A DNA stretch of 64,000 nucleotides. Source: Martinezella rhizogenes (lineage in GTDB: Bacteria; Pseudomonadota; Alphaproteobacteria; Rhizobiales; Rhizobiaceae). The notes beneath the pieces are model-generated. The model saw only the letters and a program-made list of their open reading frames with translations, was not told the origin of the DNA and ran no database searches. The stretch spans positions 186,001 through 250,000 of the forward strand of contig NZ_JUHG01000015.1 of the NCBI RefSeq assembly GCF_000799715.1, in the 5' to 3' direction. Shown here in pieces: positions 42,697 to 52,105 of this stretch. The position numbers and the translations under genes are program-made. The stretch's first letter is position 1, and each line of letters starts with the position of its first letter.

Positions 42697-43119
42697 CTAC
42701 TTCATCCGATCCACTTTGCCGCTCCTGGCCTGTAGTGTCTGTCGGAACTTCGCATTGATCTGATCGAGGAAAGGCTTGCTGAACGATCCTCGTGGCGCCT
42801 TCCTCGCGTCGAAATAGAACGACTTTTCGAGAATGTCGTAATTGTATTCGCTGACCGTGATCCAGCCCTGCTTGGCGTCGGAAAGTCCTGCGCGCCTGAG
42901 TTCCAGGGCAGGAATTTCAAGCGTCTCCTGATCCTTGCGCGGCGGAGTGGACGAAATCGGCAATAGAATCAAATGATGGATGCCTTGCTTCTTGTCCTCG
43001 ATGACGATGGACAGGCAAACCGGCCGATCCTTTTCGCCATGATCCCGCCCCTGCTCGGCCTGCCAAAGCCAAAGGTAAGGGTAGTCCACTATCTGGCCCT
43101 GCTTGTGCCTTGCGTTCAT
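42697..43119 (-). CDS. PemK/MazF-like toxin candidate
   Basis: 140 residues. 'GQIVDYPYLWLWQAEQGRDHGEKDRPVCL' and LILLPISSTPP resemble the first strands of PemK/MazF-fold proteins (GxI....... RPxxV). The remainder ('GLSDAKQGWITVSEYNYDIL') is typical of a rhizobial variant longer than MazF. Its ATG overlaps the stop of the upstream Phd-like antitoxin (ATGA at 43116-43119), the usual antitoxin-first arrangement. Predicted to be an endoribonuclease or ribosome-targeting toxin. Assignment rests on context plus weak motifs. Confidence 0.7.
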   Translation of the reverse strand: MNARHKQGQIVDYPYLWLWQAEQGRDHGEKDRPVCLSIVIEDKKQGIHHLILLPISSTPPRKDQETLEIPALELRRAGLSDAKQGWITVSEYNYDILEKSFYFDARKAPRGSFSKPFLDQINAKFRQTLQARSGKVDRMK

Positions 43120-43376
43120 TGCTGCGGCTCGTCATCTGCTGCTTGGCGGTCAAGCTCCGCCAAAATCATGTCGGCCAGCTCTGGGGGCGTCTCGCTGGTC
43201 TTGTAGACGCGGCGCGGATCTTCGATTCCCACCATGCGCTCGAAAAGCTCGATGGGCACGACGACGACAGACGGACGGCCATGTTTTGTCAGAGTGATGG
43301 GCCGCTTTTGCGCTTCATCATGATAGCGTCCGAAATGGCGCATAAATTCAGCCGTCGAAATGGATTTATTGCTCAT
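43116..43376 (-). CDS. Phd/YefM-type antitoxin
   Basis: 86 residues. MSNKSISTAEFMRHFGRYHD and 'AQKRPITLTKHGRPSVVVVPIELFERM' match the Phd/YefM N-terminal DNA-binding fold. The C-terminal part is acidic (ETPPELADMILAELDRQAAD) and should wrap the toxin. AAAAGGA precedes ATG 43376. Upstream, ATTATT-TG-AATAAT (43395-43408) in an AT-rich patch is a likely autoregulatory operator. It is stop-start coupled to the PemK-like gene. Confidence 0.88.
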   Translation of the reverse strand: MSNKSISTAEFMRHFGRYHDEAQKRPITLTKHGRPSVVVVPIELFERMVGIEDPRRVYKTSETPPELADMILAELDRQAADDEPQQ

Positions 43377-43394
43377 TGCAGCGTCCTTTTCTGC

Positions 43395-43408
43395 ATTATT
43401 TGAATAAT
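43395..43408. promoter_or_regulatory. Toxin-antitoxin promoter dyad
   Basis: ATTATT-TG-AATAAT, 19 bases upstream of the antitoxin start, in the only AT-rich patch nearby. Confidence 0.45.
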
Positions 43409-43584
43409 ACAGAAAACACAGAAATTTGCAAGAATTTCGAGATTTGACAAGGCTCGACCCATAAGTTGTTGCAGCCCCGTTCGATCATCGGTTGGCAGCC
43501 TATAGCGATTTGTGATGAGGCAAAAGCGCTGTTTGAGATGTTCTGTTCGGCTGCGCACGTTGGCATAGCTGTCCCATGGTGGAC

Positions 43585-43612
43585 AAAAAACTCCGCCGGC
43601 AAGAGCCGGCGG
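43585..43612 (-). terminator. Rho-independent terminator of the ParB-like gene
   Basis: Perfect stem CCGCCGGC-AAGA-GCCGGCGG (43593-43612). On the minus strand it is followed by AGTTTTTT. It lies 29 bases after the ParB-like stop codon. Confidence 0.85.
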
Positions 43613-43640
43613 CGTCAGTTCGCGTCTTAAGCGTTTCGGG

Positions 43641-45347
43641 CTACTCGGCCGCCTCGCGAAAACCGTGGTCGACGTCCTCTCCAATCGAAGAGCTGTCTTC
43701 CTGGAGCCCACTGGACACGGGGGTTCTCACCGACTCTGCCGCCGTTTCGCTCGTATCCCCCTGGCCCTCGGCAGAGGGATGCTGTGCCGTCCACGCCTTG
43801 ACCTCTTCTGGCGATGGCGCCAAGAGCGCAGCCGGATGGACCAGCTTCGCCTCTACGAAATGTTCGACAAGAGCCGCCCTGGTATCCTTCACCTTGATGC
43901 GGCAGGGAACGCTGGCTGCATCCGCAGCTGTCTCCAGGGCATTGCGCGAAAGGCATGAAAGGAAGCCTTCCGTCGCCATGTTCGGCAGGAAGCCGTCGGC
44001 ACCGATTGCATCGCCGGCGATGCGGGCAACGAGACCACTATCCGAGCGATTGCGCCGCAGGGACACCACCTCGATCAGGATCGAACGCGCGGCCCTGACC
44101 AGCGTGTCGCGCTCGAAGGTGAGCTTGCCGTCCTTACCAATTAGCCGGGCAGCATGCTGCCCGCATTTGGCGCGGCCATAGGGATTGTCCGAAGAGCCGC
44201 TGGCGATCGTGACGTTCGTGCCGGCGAAGGCGAGGATGAGCAGCGCCATCAGCGTGTCGTCCTCGATCGGGGCACGTGACAACGCTTCGTGGAGGGCATC
44301 AGTGCGCAGGTCACCGATCATGTCGAGGCCCTTCTGCGTGACGTCAGGCCGCTGCTTTGCTTCCGTTGCCTCCTCGGCAGAAGCCGCGACGCCATCACCC
44401 GTCTTCACCTTCTTCGTTTCCGGCATGCGATAGACGACCGATTGGACGGAACCGTCACGCTGATTGACATACCAGCCGGTCAGATCGCCCTTACCCGGCT
44501 TACCATAGACCTGTTGGGCCCTGGCTGGGAGCTTGACCTGCCCGTATTCGCTGGCTTCTATGATCGAGCCGCGCTTAGGCAGGTTGTTCGCCAGCCATTC
44601 CTGCTGCGCGCCGAAGAAGGCTTCGACATCAGTCGTATAGCGGCTGTCCTCATCGGCCGGCGCAAACAGATCCTCCGCCCATGTGATCCCGTAGGCCTGT
44701 GCCAGATCCTCGCCGAAGCTGGCATGTTTTGCCAGCATGCGGGTCTTGGTCAGCGCCCGGGCTACTTCCCACCAAGAGACTTGAGGATCCTGCTTCTTCG
44801 GCTTGTATTTCTTCCAGACCTCCGCCTGCTCCTCCTGGCTCGCAGCCGCGATCGTGCGCAGTTGCTGCTCGTTCGGCATGTCGCCTCGTGCCATCTGGTC
44901 CAGCATGCCCGGCAAGATATTTGCCAGCAGACGAAGTTTGCGGATCTGGCGAACCGGCAGTGCCAGGGCAAGCGCTATCGATTCCTCGGTCCATCCGAGC
45001 GCGACCAGGCGTTCGATGGCGCGCCACTGGTCGATCGGGCTCAGAGGCTCGCGAGCAATATTCTCGGCAAAGGACTGCATGGCGGCAAGATCGTCGGAGG
45101 GTTCGATCAACAGCACGGAGATTTCCGCAAGATCGGCGGCGATTGCTTGCGCAGTACGGCGGTGACCAAAGACGATGATGTAGCTGTTGCCACCATCCGG
45201 ATCGAGCTTGACGACCGGGGGCTGCACGACGCCAACCGCCCTGATCGATGCGCAAAGAAGCGCATCAGACTGTGGCGTGGATTTCGACTGGCGGAGCTTG
45301 TCGGGATTTTCCTTCAGGCTGCGCGGATCGGCTGTAATCAACTGCAT
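43641..45347 (-). CDS. ParB/Srx-domain plasmid protein
   Basis: 568 residues, about twice normal ParB. An N-terminal ParB nuclease-like domain ('ALLCASIRAVGVVQPPVVKL', GHRRTAQAIAADL from residue 61) is followed by ENIAREPLSPIDQWRAIERL and an HTH (TEESIALALALPVRQIRKL). A long C-terminal extension ('AARSILIEVVSLRRNRSDSG', then an acidic Ser-rich tail) follows. No ParA is adjacent, so it may be an accessory ParB-like protein rather than the partition protein. GAGAGG precedes ATG 45347. Confidence 0.88.
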   Translation of the reverse strand: MQLITADPRSLKENPDKLRQSKSTPQSDALLCASIRAVGVVQPPVVKLDPDGGNSYIIVFGHRRTAQAIAADLAEISVLLIEPSDDLAAMQSFAENIAREPLSPIDQWRAIERLVALGWTEESIALALALPVRQIRKLRLLANILPGMLDQMARGDMPNEQQLRTIAAASQEEQAEVWKKYKPKKQDPQVSWWEVARALTKTRMLAKHASFGEDLAQAYGITWAEDLFAPADEDSRYTTDVEAFFGAQQEWLANNLPKRGSIIEASEYGQVKLPARAQQVYGKPGKGDLTGWYVNQRDGSVQSVVYRMPETKKVKTGDGVAASAEEATEAKQRPDVTQKGLDMIGDLRTDALHEALSRAPIEDDTLMALLILAFAGTNVTIASGSSDNPYGRAKCGQHAARLIGKDGKLTFERDTLVRAARSILIEVVSLRRNRSDSGLVARIAGDAIGADGFLPNMATEGFLSCLSRNALETAADAASVPCRIKVKDTRAALVEHFVEAKLVHPAALLAPSPEEVKAWTAQHPSAEGQGDTSETAAESVRTPVSSGLQEDSSSIGEDVDHGFREAAE

Positions 45348-45914
45348 GGCTGTGACCTCTCGGGTTTCGGGGCGGACAGGCTGACCATCCCTTCACGTCT
45401 TCTTCTCGAAGACCTCTCCCGATACCCGCGGGACGAACCCGGCGGCTGCAATTGCGGCGGAGCATGCCTGGCACGCGGACAAGCAAGGCTCTTCAGCCTT
45501 GCGAAGGGCGCGCGCCCGGTATGGCGCGACCGGCGCGATTGAGGAAACCGTCAGCCGATGGGCCGTCCTGCGACTAGTTTTTCAGAACTCTCAAATAGCC
45601 TTGATATAAACTTCTTCTCATTCCAATTTCTAATCCATTGTTTCAATTTACTTTTCTTTTGATCTCGCCCGTTGCGCACCTACCTGTCCGACAAAAGGGG
45701 GATAAAAGGAGCTATTGAATGCCGATCTGCAATGCCTGCGCCACGCTTGAATCCACCCCGAGCCATCGCTCCTTATGACGAGTATGGCAGCGGCCTTGGC
45801 CGTTTGAAAACAAAAGGGCGCCTACCCTCCACAGGGAGCGCTCCGCAAGAGCTGGTGACATTGAGCATGACGAACAGCAATCATGCGATTTACTCAAACT
45901 AGAAAGCAGTCCCT
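45348..45914. other. Divergent intergenic region with AT-rich patch and mini-ORF
   Basis: No gene of normal size. 45585-45665 is strikingly AT-rich for this replicon and may hold promoters or an unwinding element. At 45719-45778 a 19-codon frame (MPICNACATLESTPSHRSL) has AAGGAG seven bases before its ATG and could be a leader peptide or the 5' remnant of a gene. Confidence 0.45.
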
Positions 45915-46148
45915 ATGGCAAACCCGCCTCGCAGACACGTCAACCCCATGGATGCGGCCGAAGCATTGTTCAAACCGGCGAAGAAGGCAGCAGTGCCGGT
46001 GGTTGAACGACCAGCGCTGCCAAACACCAAAGAACTCGTTTCACTCAAGATCGACAGCGACGTGCTCGCCTTTTTCCAGGAAGACGGCCCTGGTTGGCAG
46101 GACCGTATCAACGACACTTTGCGGGCCGCGATGAGAGATAAGACCTGA
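45915..46148 (+). CDS. BrnA-like antitoxin
   Basis: 77 residues. The C-terminal LVSLKIDSDVLAFFQEDGPG then WQDRINDTLRAAM is the ribbon-helix-helix pattern of BrnA ('VSLRLD.DVL.WF...G.GWQ.RIN..LR'). The N-terminal 40 residues are basic and probably disordered. No BrnT toxin is adjacent: the next gene is the large methylase-helicase on the opposite strand. It may be a solitary repressor. The ribosome site is weak (GAAAG). Confidence 0.8.
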   Translation: MANPPRRHVNPMDAAEALFKPAKKAAVPVVERPALPNTKELVSLKIDSDVLAFFQEDGPGWQDRINDTLRAAMRDKT

Positions 46149-46177
46149 GGGGAGTTGACCTCCAGCGCAAGCGACCG

Positions 46178-49100
46178 TCAGGCCGCGGCCCGATCGATGG
46201 CTTCCTCGAGCTCTCCCGTGGCGGCGAGGTCCTTCTCGATCTCGGCAAGTTGCTGCAGTTTCAGCTCGAGTTCGACGGCGAGTGCGAAACCTTCGCCGAC
46301 GCGCGGTTTATAGGAGGCAAGACGACGCTGAGCGTCCGCCAACCGATACCGATAACTGTGCCGCTCGGCTTCGAAATTTGACAGAGCATGCTCCAGCCGC
46401 GAAACCGCACCGACGGGGGTGACCGTGACCGTCAACTCGATTTCGTAGTCGGCACCGCTTCGCTGAAGCATGGTGACATAACGATATCCGTCCTTGCCGA
46501 ACCGCTCGCCCGAGTATTCCAGCTCAAAGCCGCCGATTGATGCGACGACGACATTGCCCTCCTGCTGTCGCTGAACCAGGGTCAGAATCTCCTTCATGAG
46601 CGCCCGGCCCGCCAGCTTGCGCTCGTCGAATTGAGCGCCGCCGACGTCCATCGCGAAGGCATTACCCGACGTCGGAACCAAGCGTTCGATGTCTTTGCCG
46701 ATCTCATCGATGCGGCGATTCGAAACCTCGAAATCGCGCTCGGCATCGCGGATCTGCCGACGAATGGCGTGCTGATCGTCGACGTGAGCTGCGCGCAGGC
46801 GATCGAGCCGGGCGATTTCCGCTTCCAGCCCTGCCTTCTGCATCAGACGCGGATCGCCGGATGCGATGGCCTTGGCCATGGCGAACTGGTTCGCCTGCCC
46901 CTCACCCATATCCTCCAGCCGCCGGACGCTGGTATCGCCGGAAAGGGCGGCGGCAATGAAGCGAGCCTTGCGCTCGTTGTTCTGCCACATCGTGGCATCG
47001 AGCGAACCGAGGGTCGCGTAAGCGAAAACGTCGACCTCATCGTGCTGATTGCCCTGGCGGATGATGCGGCCTTCGCGTTGCTCGATCTGCGACGGCAGCC
47101 AAGGCACATCGAGGTGGTGCAGTGCCTTCAGACGTGCCTGCACGTTGACCCCGGTGCCCATGGTCTCGGACGAGCCGATGATAAAGCGGATCTTGCCGGC
47201 ATTGAAGTCGGTGAACAGCCGCTGTTTGGCCTCGGATTTCTTGAAATCCTGCATATAGGCGATCTCGGATGACGGCACGCCCAAATGAACGAGCTGGTCT
47301 CGGATCCAGCGATAGGCGGAAAATCCGCGCGAGGCTTCGACCGAGATCGTGCCGAGATCGGAAAAGATCAGCTGGCCGGCGCCGGATCGATCGAAGGGCT
47401 TGCCATCCTTGCGCCGATATTCGGCCTCGCTTGTCTCCTGCCAGATGCGGAAGGCATTGCGGACAAGCGCGTTGAGCTTGTTTTCCTCCTCATTGTCGTT
47501 GGCGGGATCCACCAATCTGAGATCGATCGCCGCATGGCGGCCATCGGTGATGACGGAGAGCAGAATGTCGTCACCTGGCTTTGCCGGCCCGTCGCGCGTC
47601 TCGATCGCCTTGATCCGCGCATCGAGCTGTTTCTGGTAGGCCTTGAAGGCAGCGGTCGGGTCGGCGGTGACGATCTGGCGCTTGCCGCCCGAGATGTCCG
47701 GAACCTTGACGTAAGTGCGAAGGTCTGTCGGTAGCACGACGTCGGCGAAGAACCGGAACATCGCGATCAGTTCAGGGACATTGACGAACTGGCTAAAGCG
47801 CGTGACCGGCTTGTACTTGCCGGATGGCTGCAGTTCGAGCTCGGTTGAGGTGTCGCCGAAGGTCGATGCCCACGCATCGAACTCGTGCAGCCCACGCTCG
47901 GACAAGGCTGTCGGGTCCATCAGGCGTTGGACGGAGAACATTTCGCCGAGTGTATTGGTGATCGGCGTTCCCGACGCCAGCACCAGTGCCCGGCCCGGGT
48001 TCTTCGTCTCGATAAAACGGGATTTGACGAACAGATCCCAGGCGCGCTGCGAGCCGTTCGGATCGACGCCGCGCAGCGTCGACATGTTGGTCGCGAAGGA
48101 GAGCTTGCGGAACTCCTGCGCCTCATCGACGATGATCTGGTCGATGCCAAGTTCGGAGATCGTCAGGAGATCGTCCTTGCGGGTGGCGAGCGCCTCCAGC
48201 CGTTCCTTATGGCCTTCCTTCATCCGTTCGATGCGCTTGCGTGAGAGCCGGTCGTGACTGTCGACCCTAGTGAGCAAATCCTCGTAGAGCTCCAGCTCGT
48301 CCTGGATCATCTGCGCCTCGAAGGCGGACGGCACGGAGATAAACCGGAAGGCTGAATGGGTGATGATGACAGCATCCCAATTGGCGGTCGCCGCCCGCGA
48401 CAGGAAGCGGTGGCGCTTTTCCTTGACGAAGTTGGTCTCGTCGGCCACGAGAATGCGTGCGTTAGGATAGAGCGCCAGAAACTCCCGGGCCGCTTGCGCC
48501 AGGCAATGGCCGGGTACGACGAGCATCGCCTTGTTGATAAGCCCGAGCCGGCGCTGTTCCATCACGGCGGCTGTCATGGTCAGCGTCTTGCCGGCGCCGA
48601 CGGCATGGGCAAGATAGGTGGAACCAGACGATATGATCCGCCAGATGCCCCGCTTCTGATGACCGTACAAACAAAAGGCGCCTGAGGCGCCGGGTAGCTG
48701 GAGATGATCGCCGTTGAAATGCCGCGGCGCGATATTGTTGAAGGTGTCGTTATAGACTCGCGCCAGCCGGTCGGTGCGGTCGGGGTCCGACCAGATCCAC
48801 GACTGGAAGGCAGCCTTGATCTTGGCGAGCTTCTCCTTGGCCGCTTCCGTCTCCACCGTGTTGAGGATCCGGCGCTCGGTGTCACCATCGCGGATCGTGT
48901 CGAAGATCTGCGGAACCGATGAATTCAAAGCATCGGACAAGAGCTGGCCGGCGTGCCGGCGGTGGGTGCCCCATTCGGTGTTGCCGGCGGCTGACCATTC
49001 CAACTGCCGGGCATTGACCGTCCATGTCGCCAGTTCCGGCAGATGATGAATGGTGATATCGGCCTCCATCGTCGCTCTGACGAAGGCAACGACGTCGTCG

Positions 49101-51268
49101 GCGGGAATCCAGGGGGCGCCGAGCCGAGCGGTAATATCCGATGGCCGCAGATCGGCCGGCTGCACGCGCTCCAGCGCAGTGACGTTTCGCTTGAATGTGG
49201 AATCGAGCGCCGCGGTCGCCTCAGCGATTGCTAGCTTCGACCGGACGGCACCTGACAGATAGGCGTCAGCCATAGCCCAAGCGCCCGTCGCCGGATCCTG
49301 AAAGATCGCGTCCCCCAGTTCCTCGATGACCTCAGCAACGTCTCGATGCAGAAGTTCGGCAATGTGATCGGGATCGACATGCCCGCGCTCGTTAAGAACG
49401 ACGGCCAGCGCGTCGAGGGCGGAGGTGATCACCGGCGCGGGCGGTGGCGAAATCACTCGCTCAGAAAAGATCGGGCCAGGCTTGGCGGTATTGGTCTCGA
49501 GGTCATAGTCCTCGATCGAGGCGACCAGCCAGCAATCGGGATCATCGAGAAAGGGTTGCAGGTTCGGGCGCCGATGGGTTTCGCGGATTTCTCCAGTTTC
49601 CGGATCTTCCGATGTCGACACGGTGGTGAAATTGATCGGACCGAACTCGCGTACGAAGCTCGACCAGGCAATTCGCAGTGAGACCTGTGCCTGTTTCCAT
49701 GGCTGATCGCGCTCCTGGAGCTTCAGGACACTTCGAACGGCGTCGCGGATCGGGATCAGCTTGCGGATGATCCGGGCATGTTTGGCAAAGACACCGTCGG
49801 CCGCCCTGCCCTTCTTCACCTCGACGGGAGCCGGCTGCCCATCGATGAGTTGCATGAGTTGGGTCGCCTTGCCGACGAAGTAGCTGCCTTCGCGAACCTT
49901 CGGATCGTCGGGCCGTTCAGCCATGGCATCGGCGACTTCATCCTCGAGTTCGAAGTCGACCAATCCGGCCTCACCGTCGTAGATTCGCGTCGGAAGCCGC
50001 TGAACCGCCTCCAACAGTGCGGCTTCAGTGTCGTTGCCGAGCGGCAGGCATGTGTAGGTTTCGCCGTATTGGCCTGTGACGATCGCGTGCTTCCCAAGCG
50101 CCATGCCCGGATGGTCGGCAAACCAACGATTGACGCGGATCGCTTGCCCGTCTTCAGCTGAACCCTCCACCTCGGCCAGATCGAGCCAGGCGTCATCACA
50201 GACGGGCTCATCCTCCCGGCGCTTTCGGAAGAAGAGTATATCGACGACGACATCGGTGCCGGCCTGCGCCCGGAAACTTCTCTCCGGCAACCGGATGGCA
50301 CCGACCAGATCGGCCATGCCGGCGATGTGCTGACGCGCCCGGGCGTCGGCCTTGTCCATGGTGCCAGTGGACGTCACGAAGGCTGCGAGCCCGCCGGGCT
50401 TCAGCCGATCGATCGCCTTGGCGATGAAATAGTCATGCAGACGGAAACCGTACGCCCGAAAGGCGGGATCGCTGCGGACGATACGATCCGAAAACGGAGG
50501 GTTGCCAATGGCCAGATCGAAATGCGCAGGCAACGCGACCCGCACAAAATCTCCCGTGATGATCTTGGCCCGCGGCTGCAGCAGGCGGATGATGCGAGCC
50601 GTGACCGGATCGAGCTCGATGCCGGTCAGATGACTGGTGCGGGAGAGCGTGTCCGGCATCAGCGCTGGGAACATGCCTGTGCCAATCCCCGGCTCGAGCA
50701 CCCGGCCGCCGGCAAATCCCATCCGGATGAGCGCGGACCAGATGGCGCGGACAATGAACTCGGGCGTGAAATGGGCATACTGCGTGCAGCGGGCGAGCGA
50801 CGCATAGTCCGCGGCACTGACCGACGACTCGAGGTTGCCGGCAATCTCGCTCCAGTCTTCGCGAAATTGATCCTGGCCCGGCCGCCGGAACATGCCGTTG
50901 GCCAGTTCCGACGCACCGAAGCCGGTGAAGCGGATCAGCTTGGCCTGCTCGTCCGGACGCGCCGATCGATCCTGTCGTTCGATCTCTGACGCCATTTGGA
51001 TCGCCGCGATATTGTCACGTGCCCGCTCGCGCCAGGAATGCGCGAGATTGCGAGAACCCTCCAGGCGAAAGTCGATCCGCGCCCGCATCGGGGTTTTGGA
51101 TTTAGGTGTCGCCGGCACCGGCATCGCAGGCGCGGGCGTTGAAGGCGATGGGTCGTCATCAATGCCACTGCCGAAAGCGGTCGAGAAAGCAGAGACGCCA
51201 AGGTCGAAACCGGATGAAAGAGAAGTATTGCCGAATAGGTCGAGGGTGAAGGGATCGTCATGCGCCAT
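46178..51268 (-). CDS. Giant DNA methylase-helicase fusion (DarB-like)
   Basis: 1696 residues. An N6-adenine-type methyltransferase domain carries SAM motif I LEPGIGTGMF (191-200) and catalytic NPPF (256-259). Far downstream lies a SNF2/SF2 helicase: Walker A AVGAGKT near 889, DEAQ near 1048, motif III LASGTPITNTLGEM near 1101 and motif VI QREGRIIRQGNQ near 1403. Coiled-coil sequence ends the protein. Phage P1 DarB has this combination and protects DNA from restriction; homologues occur on many rhizobial plasmids. GAGGAG precedes ATG 51268. No restriction nuclease or specificity gene is adjacent, which argues for protection rather than restriction. Confidence 0.9.
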   Translation of the reverse strand: MAHDDPFTLDLFGNTSLSSGFDLGVSAFSTAFGSGIDDDPSPSTPAPAMPVPATPKSKTPMRARIDFRLEGSRNLAHSWRERARDNIAAIQMASEIERQDRSARPDEQAKLIRFTGFGASELANGMFRRPGQDQFREDWSEIAGNLESSVSAADYASLARCTQYAHFTPEFIVRAIWSALIRMGFAGGRVLEPGIGTGMFPALMPDTLSRTSHLTGIELDPVTARIIRLLQPRAKIITGDFVRVALPAHFDLAIGNPPFSDRIVRSDPAFRAYGFRLHDYFIAKAIDRLKPGGLAAFVTSTGTMDKADARARQHIAGMADLVGAIRLPERSFRAQAGTDVVVDILFFRKRREDEPVCDDAWLDLAEVEGSAEDGQAIRVNRWFADHPGMALGKHAIVTGQYGETYTCLPLGNDTEAALLEAVQRLPTRIYDGEAGLVDFELEDEVADAMAERPDDPKVREGSYFVGKATQLMQLIDGQPAPVEVKKGRAADGVFAKHARIIRKLIPIRDAVRSVLKLQERDQPWKQAQVSLRIAWSSFVREFGPINFTTVSTSEDPETGEIRETHRRPNLQPFLDDPDCWLVASIEDYDLETNTAKPGPIFSERVISPPPAPVITSALDALAVVLNERGHVDPDHIAELLHRDVAEVIEELGDAIFQDPATGAWAMADAYLSGAVRSKLAIAEATAALDSTFKRNVTALERVQPADLRPSDITARLGAPWIPADDVVAFVRATMEADITIHHLPELATWTVNARQLEWSAAGNTEWGTHRRHAGQLLSDALNSSVPQIFDTIRDGDTERRILNTVETEAAKEKLAKIKAAFQSWIWSDPDRTDRLARVYNDTFNNIAPRHFNGDHLQLPGASGAFCLYGHQKRGIWRIISSGSTYLAHAVGAGKTLTMTAAVMEQRRLGLINKAMLVVPGHCLAQAAREFLALYPNARILVADETNFVKEKRHRFLSRAATANWDAVIITHSAFRFISVPSAFEAQMIQDELELYEDLLTRVDSHDRLSRKRIERMKEGHKERLEALATRKDDLLTISELGIDQIIVDEAQEFRKLSFATNMSTLRGVDPNGSQRAWDLFVKSRFIETKNPGRALVLASGTPITNTLGEMFSVQRLMDPTALSERGLHEFDAWASTFGDTSTELELQPSGKYKPVTRFSQFVNVPELIAMFRFFADVVLPTDLRTYVKVPDISGGKRQIVTADPTAAFKAYQKQLDARIKAIETRDGPAKPGDDILLSVITDGRHAAIDLRLVDPANDNEEENKLNALVRNAFRIWQETSEAEYRRKDGKPFDRSGAGQLIFSDLGTISVEASRGFSAYRWIRDQLVHLGVPSSEIAYMQDFKKSEAKQRLFTDFNAGKIRFIIGSSETMGTGVNVQARLKALHHLDVPWLPSQIEQREGRIIRQGNQHDEVDVFAYATLGSLDATMWQNNERKARFIAAALSGDTSVRRLEDMGEGQANQFAMAKAIASGDPRLMQKAGLEAEIARLDRLRAAHVDDQHAIRRQIRDAERDFEVSNRRIDEIGKDIERLVPTSGNAFAMDVGGAQFDERKLAGRALMKEILTLVQRQQEGNVVVASIGGFELEYSGERFGKDGYRYVTMLQRSGADYEIELTVTVTPVGAVSRLEHALSNFEAERHSYRYRLADAQRRLASYKPRVGEGFALAVELELKLQQLAEIEKDLAATGELEEAIDRAAA

Positions 51269-51368
51269 GAAAAGCTCCTCTGGAGAAGGCGCGCCTCCGC
51301 TCGCTCACCCGGGAAGGAAAGTTGTCAGAGGCGGGATGAAGGGGATTGGATGAGGTGCCGGCTGCCCG

Positions 51369-51974
51369 TTAGGCAGCGACGGCTTCCGGCAGAAGCCGGA
51401 GCTGAACCGGCAACTTGGCAGCGATTTCCTCGTCGGTCAGATCGTCGAGCAGTTTCCAGATCTTTCCTTGCCCACCGGGAAAGACGAGCACGATCTGGCG
51501 ATTGCGCAGATCGGCAGGGAAGCGGGCATAGGCATAGGCACGGAAGTCCGCGCCCGTCGTGCTCCAGATATGATCGAGCTTCTCTTGGGCGCTCATGGCG
51601 CGCACCGGGCGGCATTCCCGCTCAATGATCTCAGCCCGCATGCGGTCGGGCGAGCCATAGTCGCCCAAGTCGCAATAGCCGTGAAACCAGCGGAAACGGT
51701 CGTCGATCTTCAGTGCAAAGAACACGCTGGTGACGCTTGCCGCCTGGAATTCGCGCATGGCGAACATGTCGCCACGGATGAACAGCGGCGGCAGGATCTC
51801 AAGCATATGATCGTGGTTGGCCTCGGTGATTTCGAACCACTCGCCGGCATAGCGACGGCCTGAGAGGCGGTCATCGTCAAACGGCGACTGGCTGTGACGA
51901 TTGAACAACGCATACATCTGCTGGCGGCTGGCGACGCCTTCGAACACTTTACGGATTGTCGGAGGATTTGACAT
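51369..51974 (-). CDS. DUF1419 family protein
   Basis: 201 residues. 'FDDDRLSGRRYAGEWFEITEANHDHMLEILPPLFIRG' and 'SVTSVFFALKIDDRFRWFHGYCDLG' match DUF1419, found almost only on rhizobial plasmids. AAAGGAG precedes ATG 51974. Same strand as the methylase-helicase gene, 100 bases upstream, so probably the same transcript. Function unknown. Confidence 0.85.
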   Translation of the reverse strand: MSNPPTIRKVFEGVASRQQMYALFNRHSQSPFDDDRLSGRRYAGEWFEITEANHDHMLEILPPLFIRGDMFAMREFQAASVTSVFFALKIDDRFRWFHGYCDLGDYGSPDRMRAEIIERECRPVRAMSAQEKLDHIWSTTGADFRAYAYARFPADLRNRQIVLVFPGGQGKIWKLLDDLTDEEIAAKLPVQLRLLPEAVAA

Positions 51975-52105
51975 CTGCGGCTCCTTTAAGGGTTTGGGCT
52001 GAAGCCTAGGTCATGTCGATCTCTTCTCCAGTCCTTTGATCACCCCTTCTCAGCCGGCGCCTCGCGGGCGGCGGGTCAAGGGCCGCTCATCGGGCGGGCG
52101 AAGCG

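Noticed and set aside
43641..45347. ParB-like gene as part of a repABC replication/partition operon
   Set aside because: No RepA (ParA ATPase), RepC initiator or antisense ctRNA is beside it, and the protein is far longer than RepB.
46178..51268. Type I or IIG restriction-modification system
   Set aside because: No endonuclease motif (PD-(D/E)xK context) or specificity subunit was seen in or near the protein; the fusion resembles antirestriction DarB instead.
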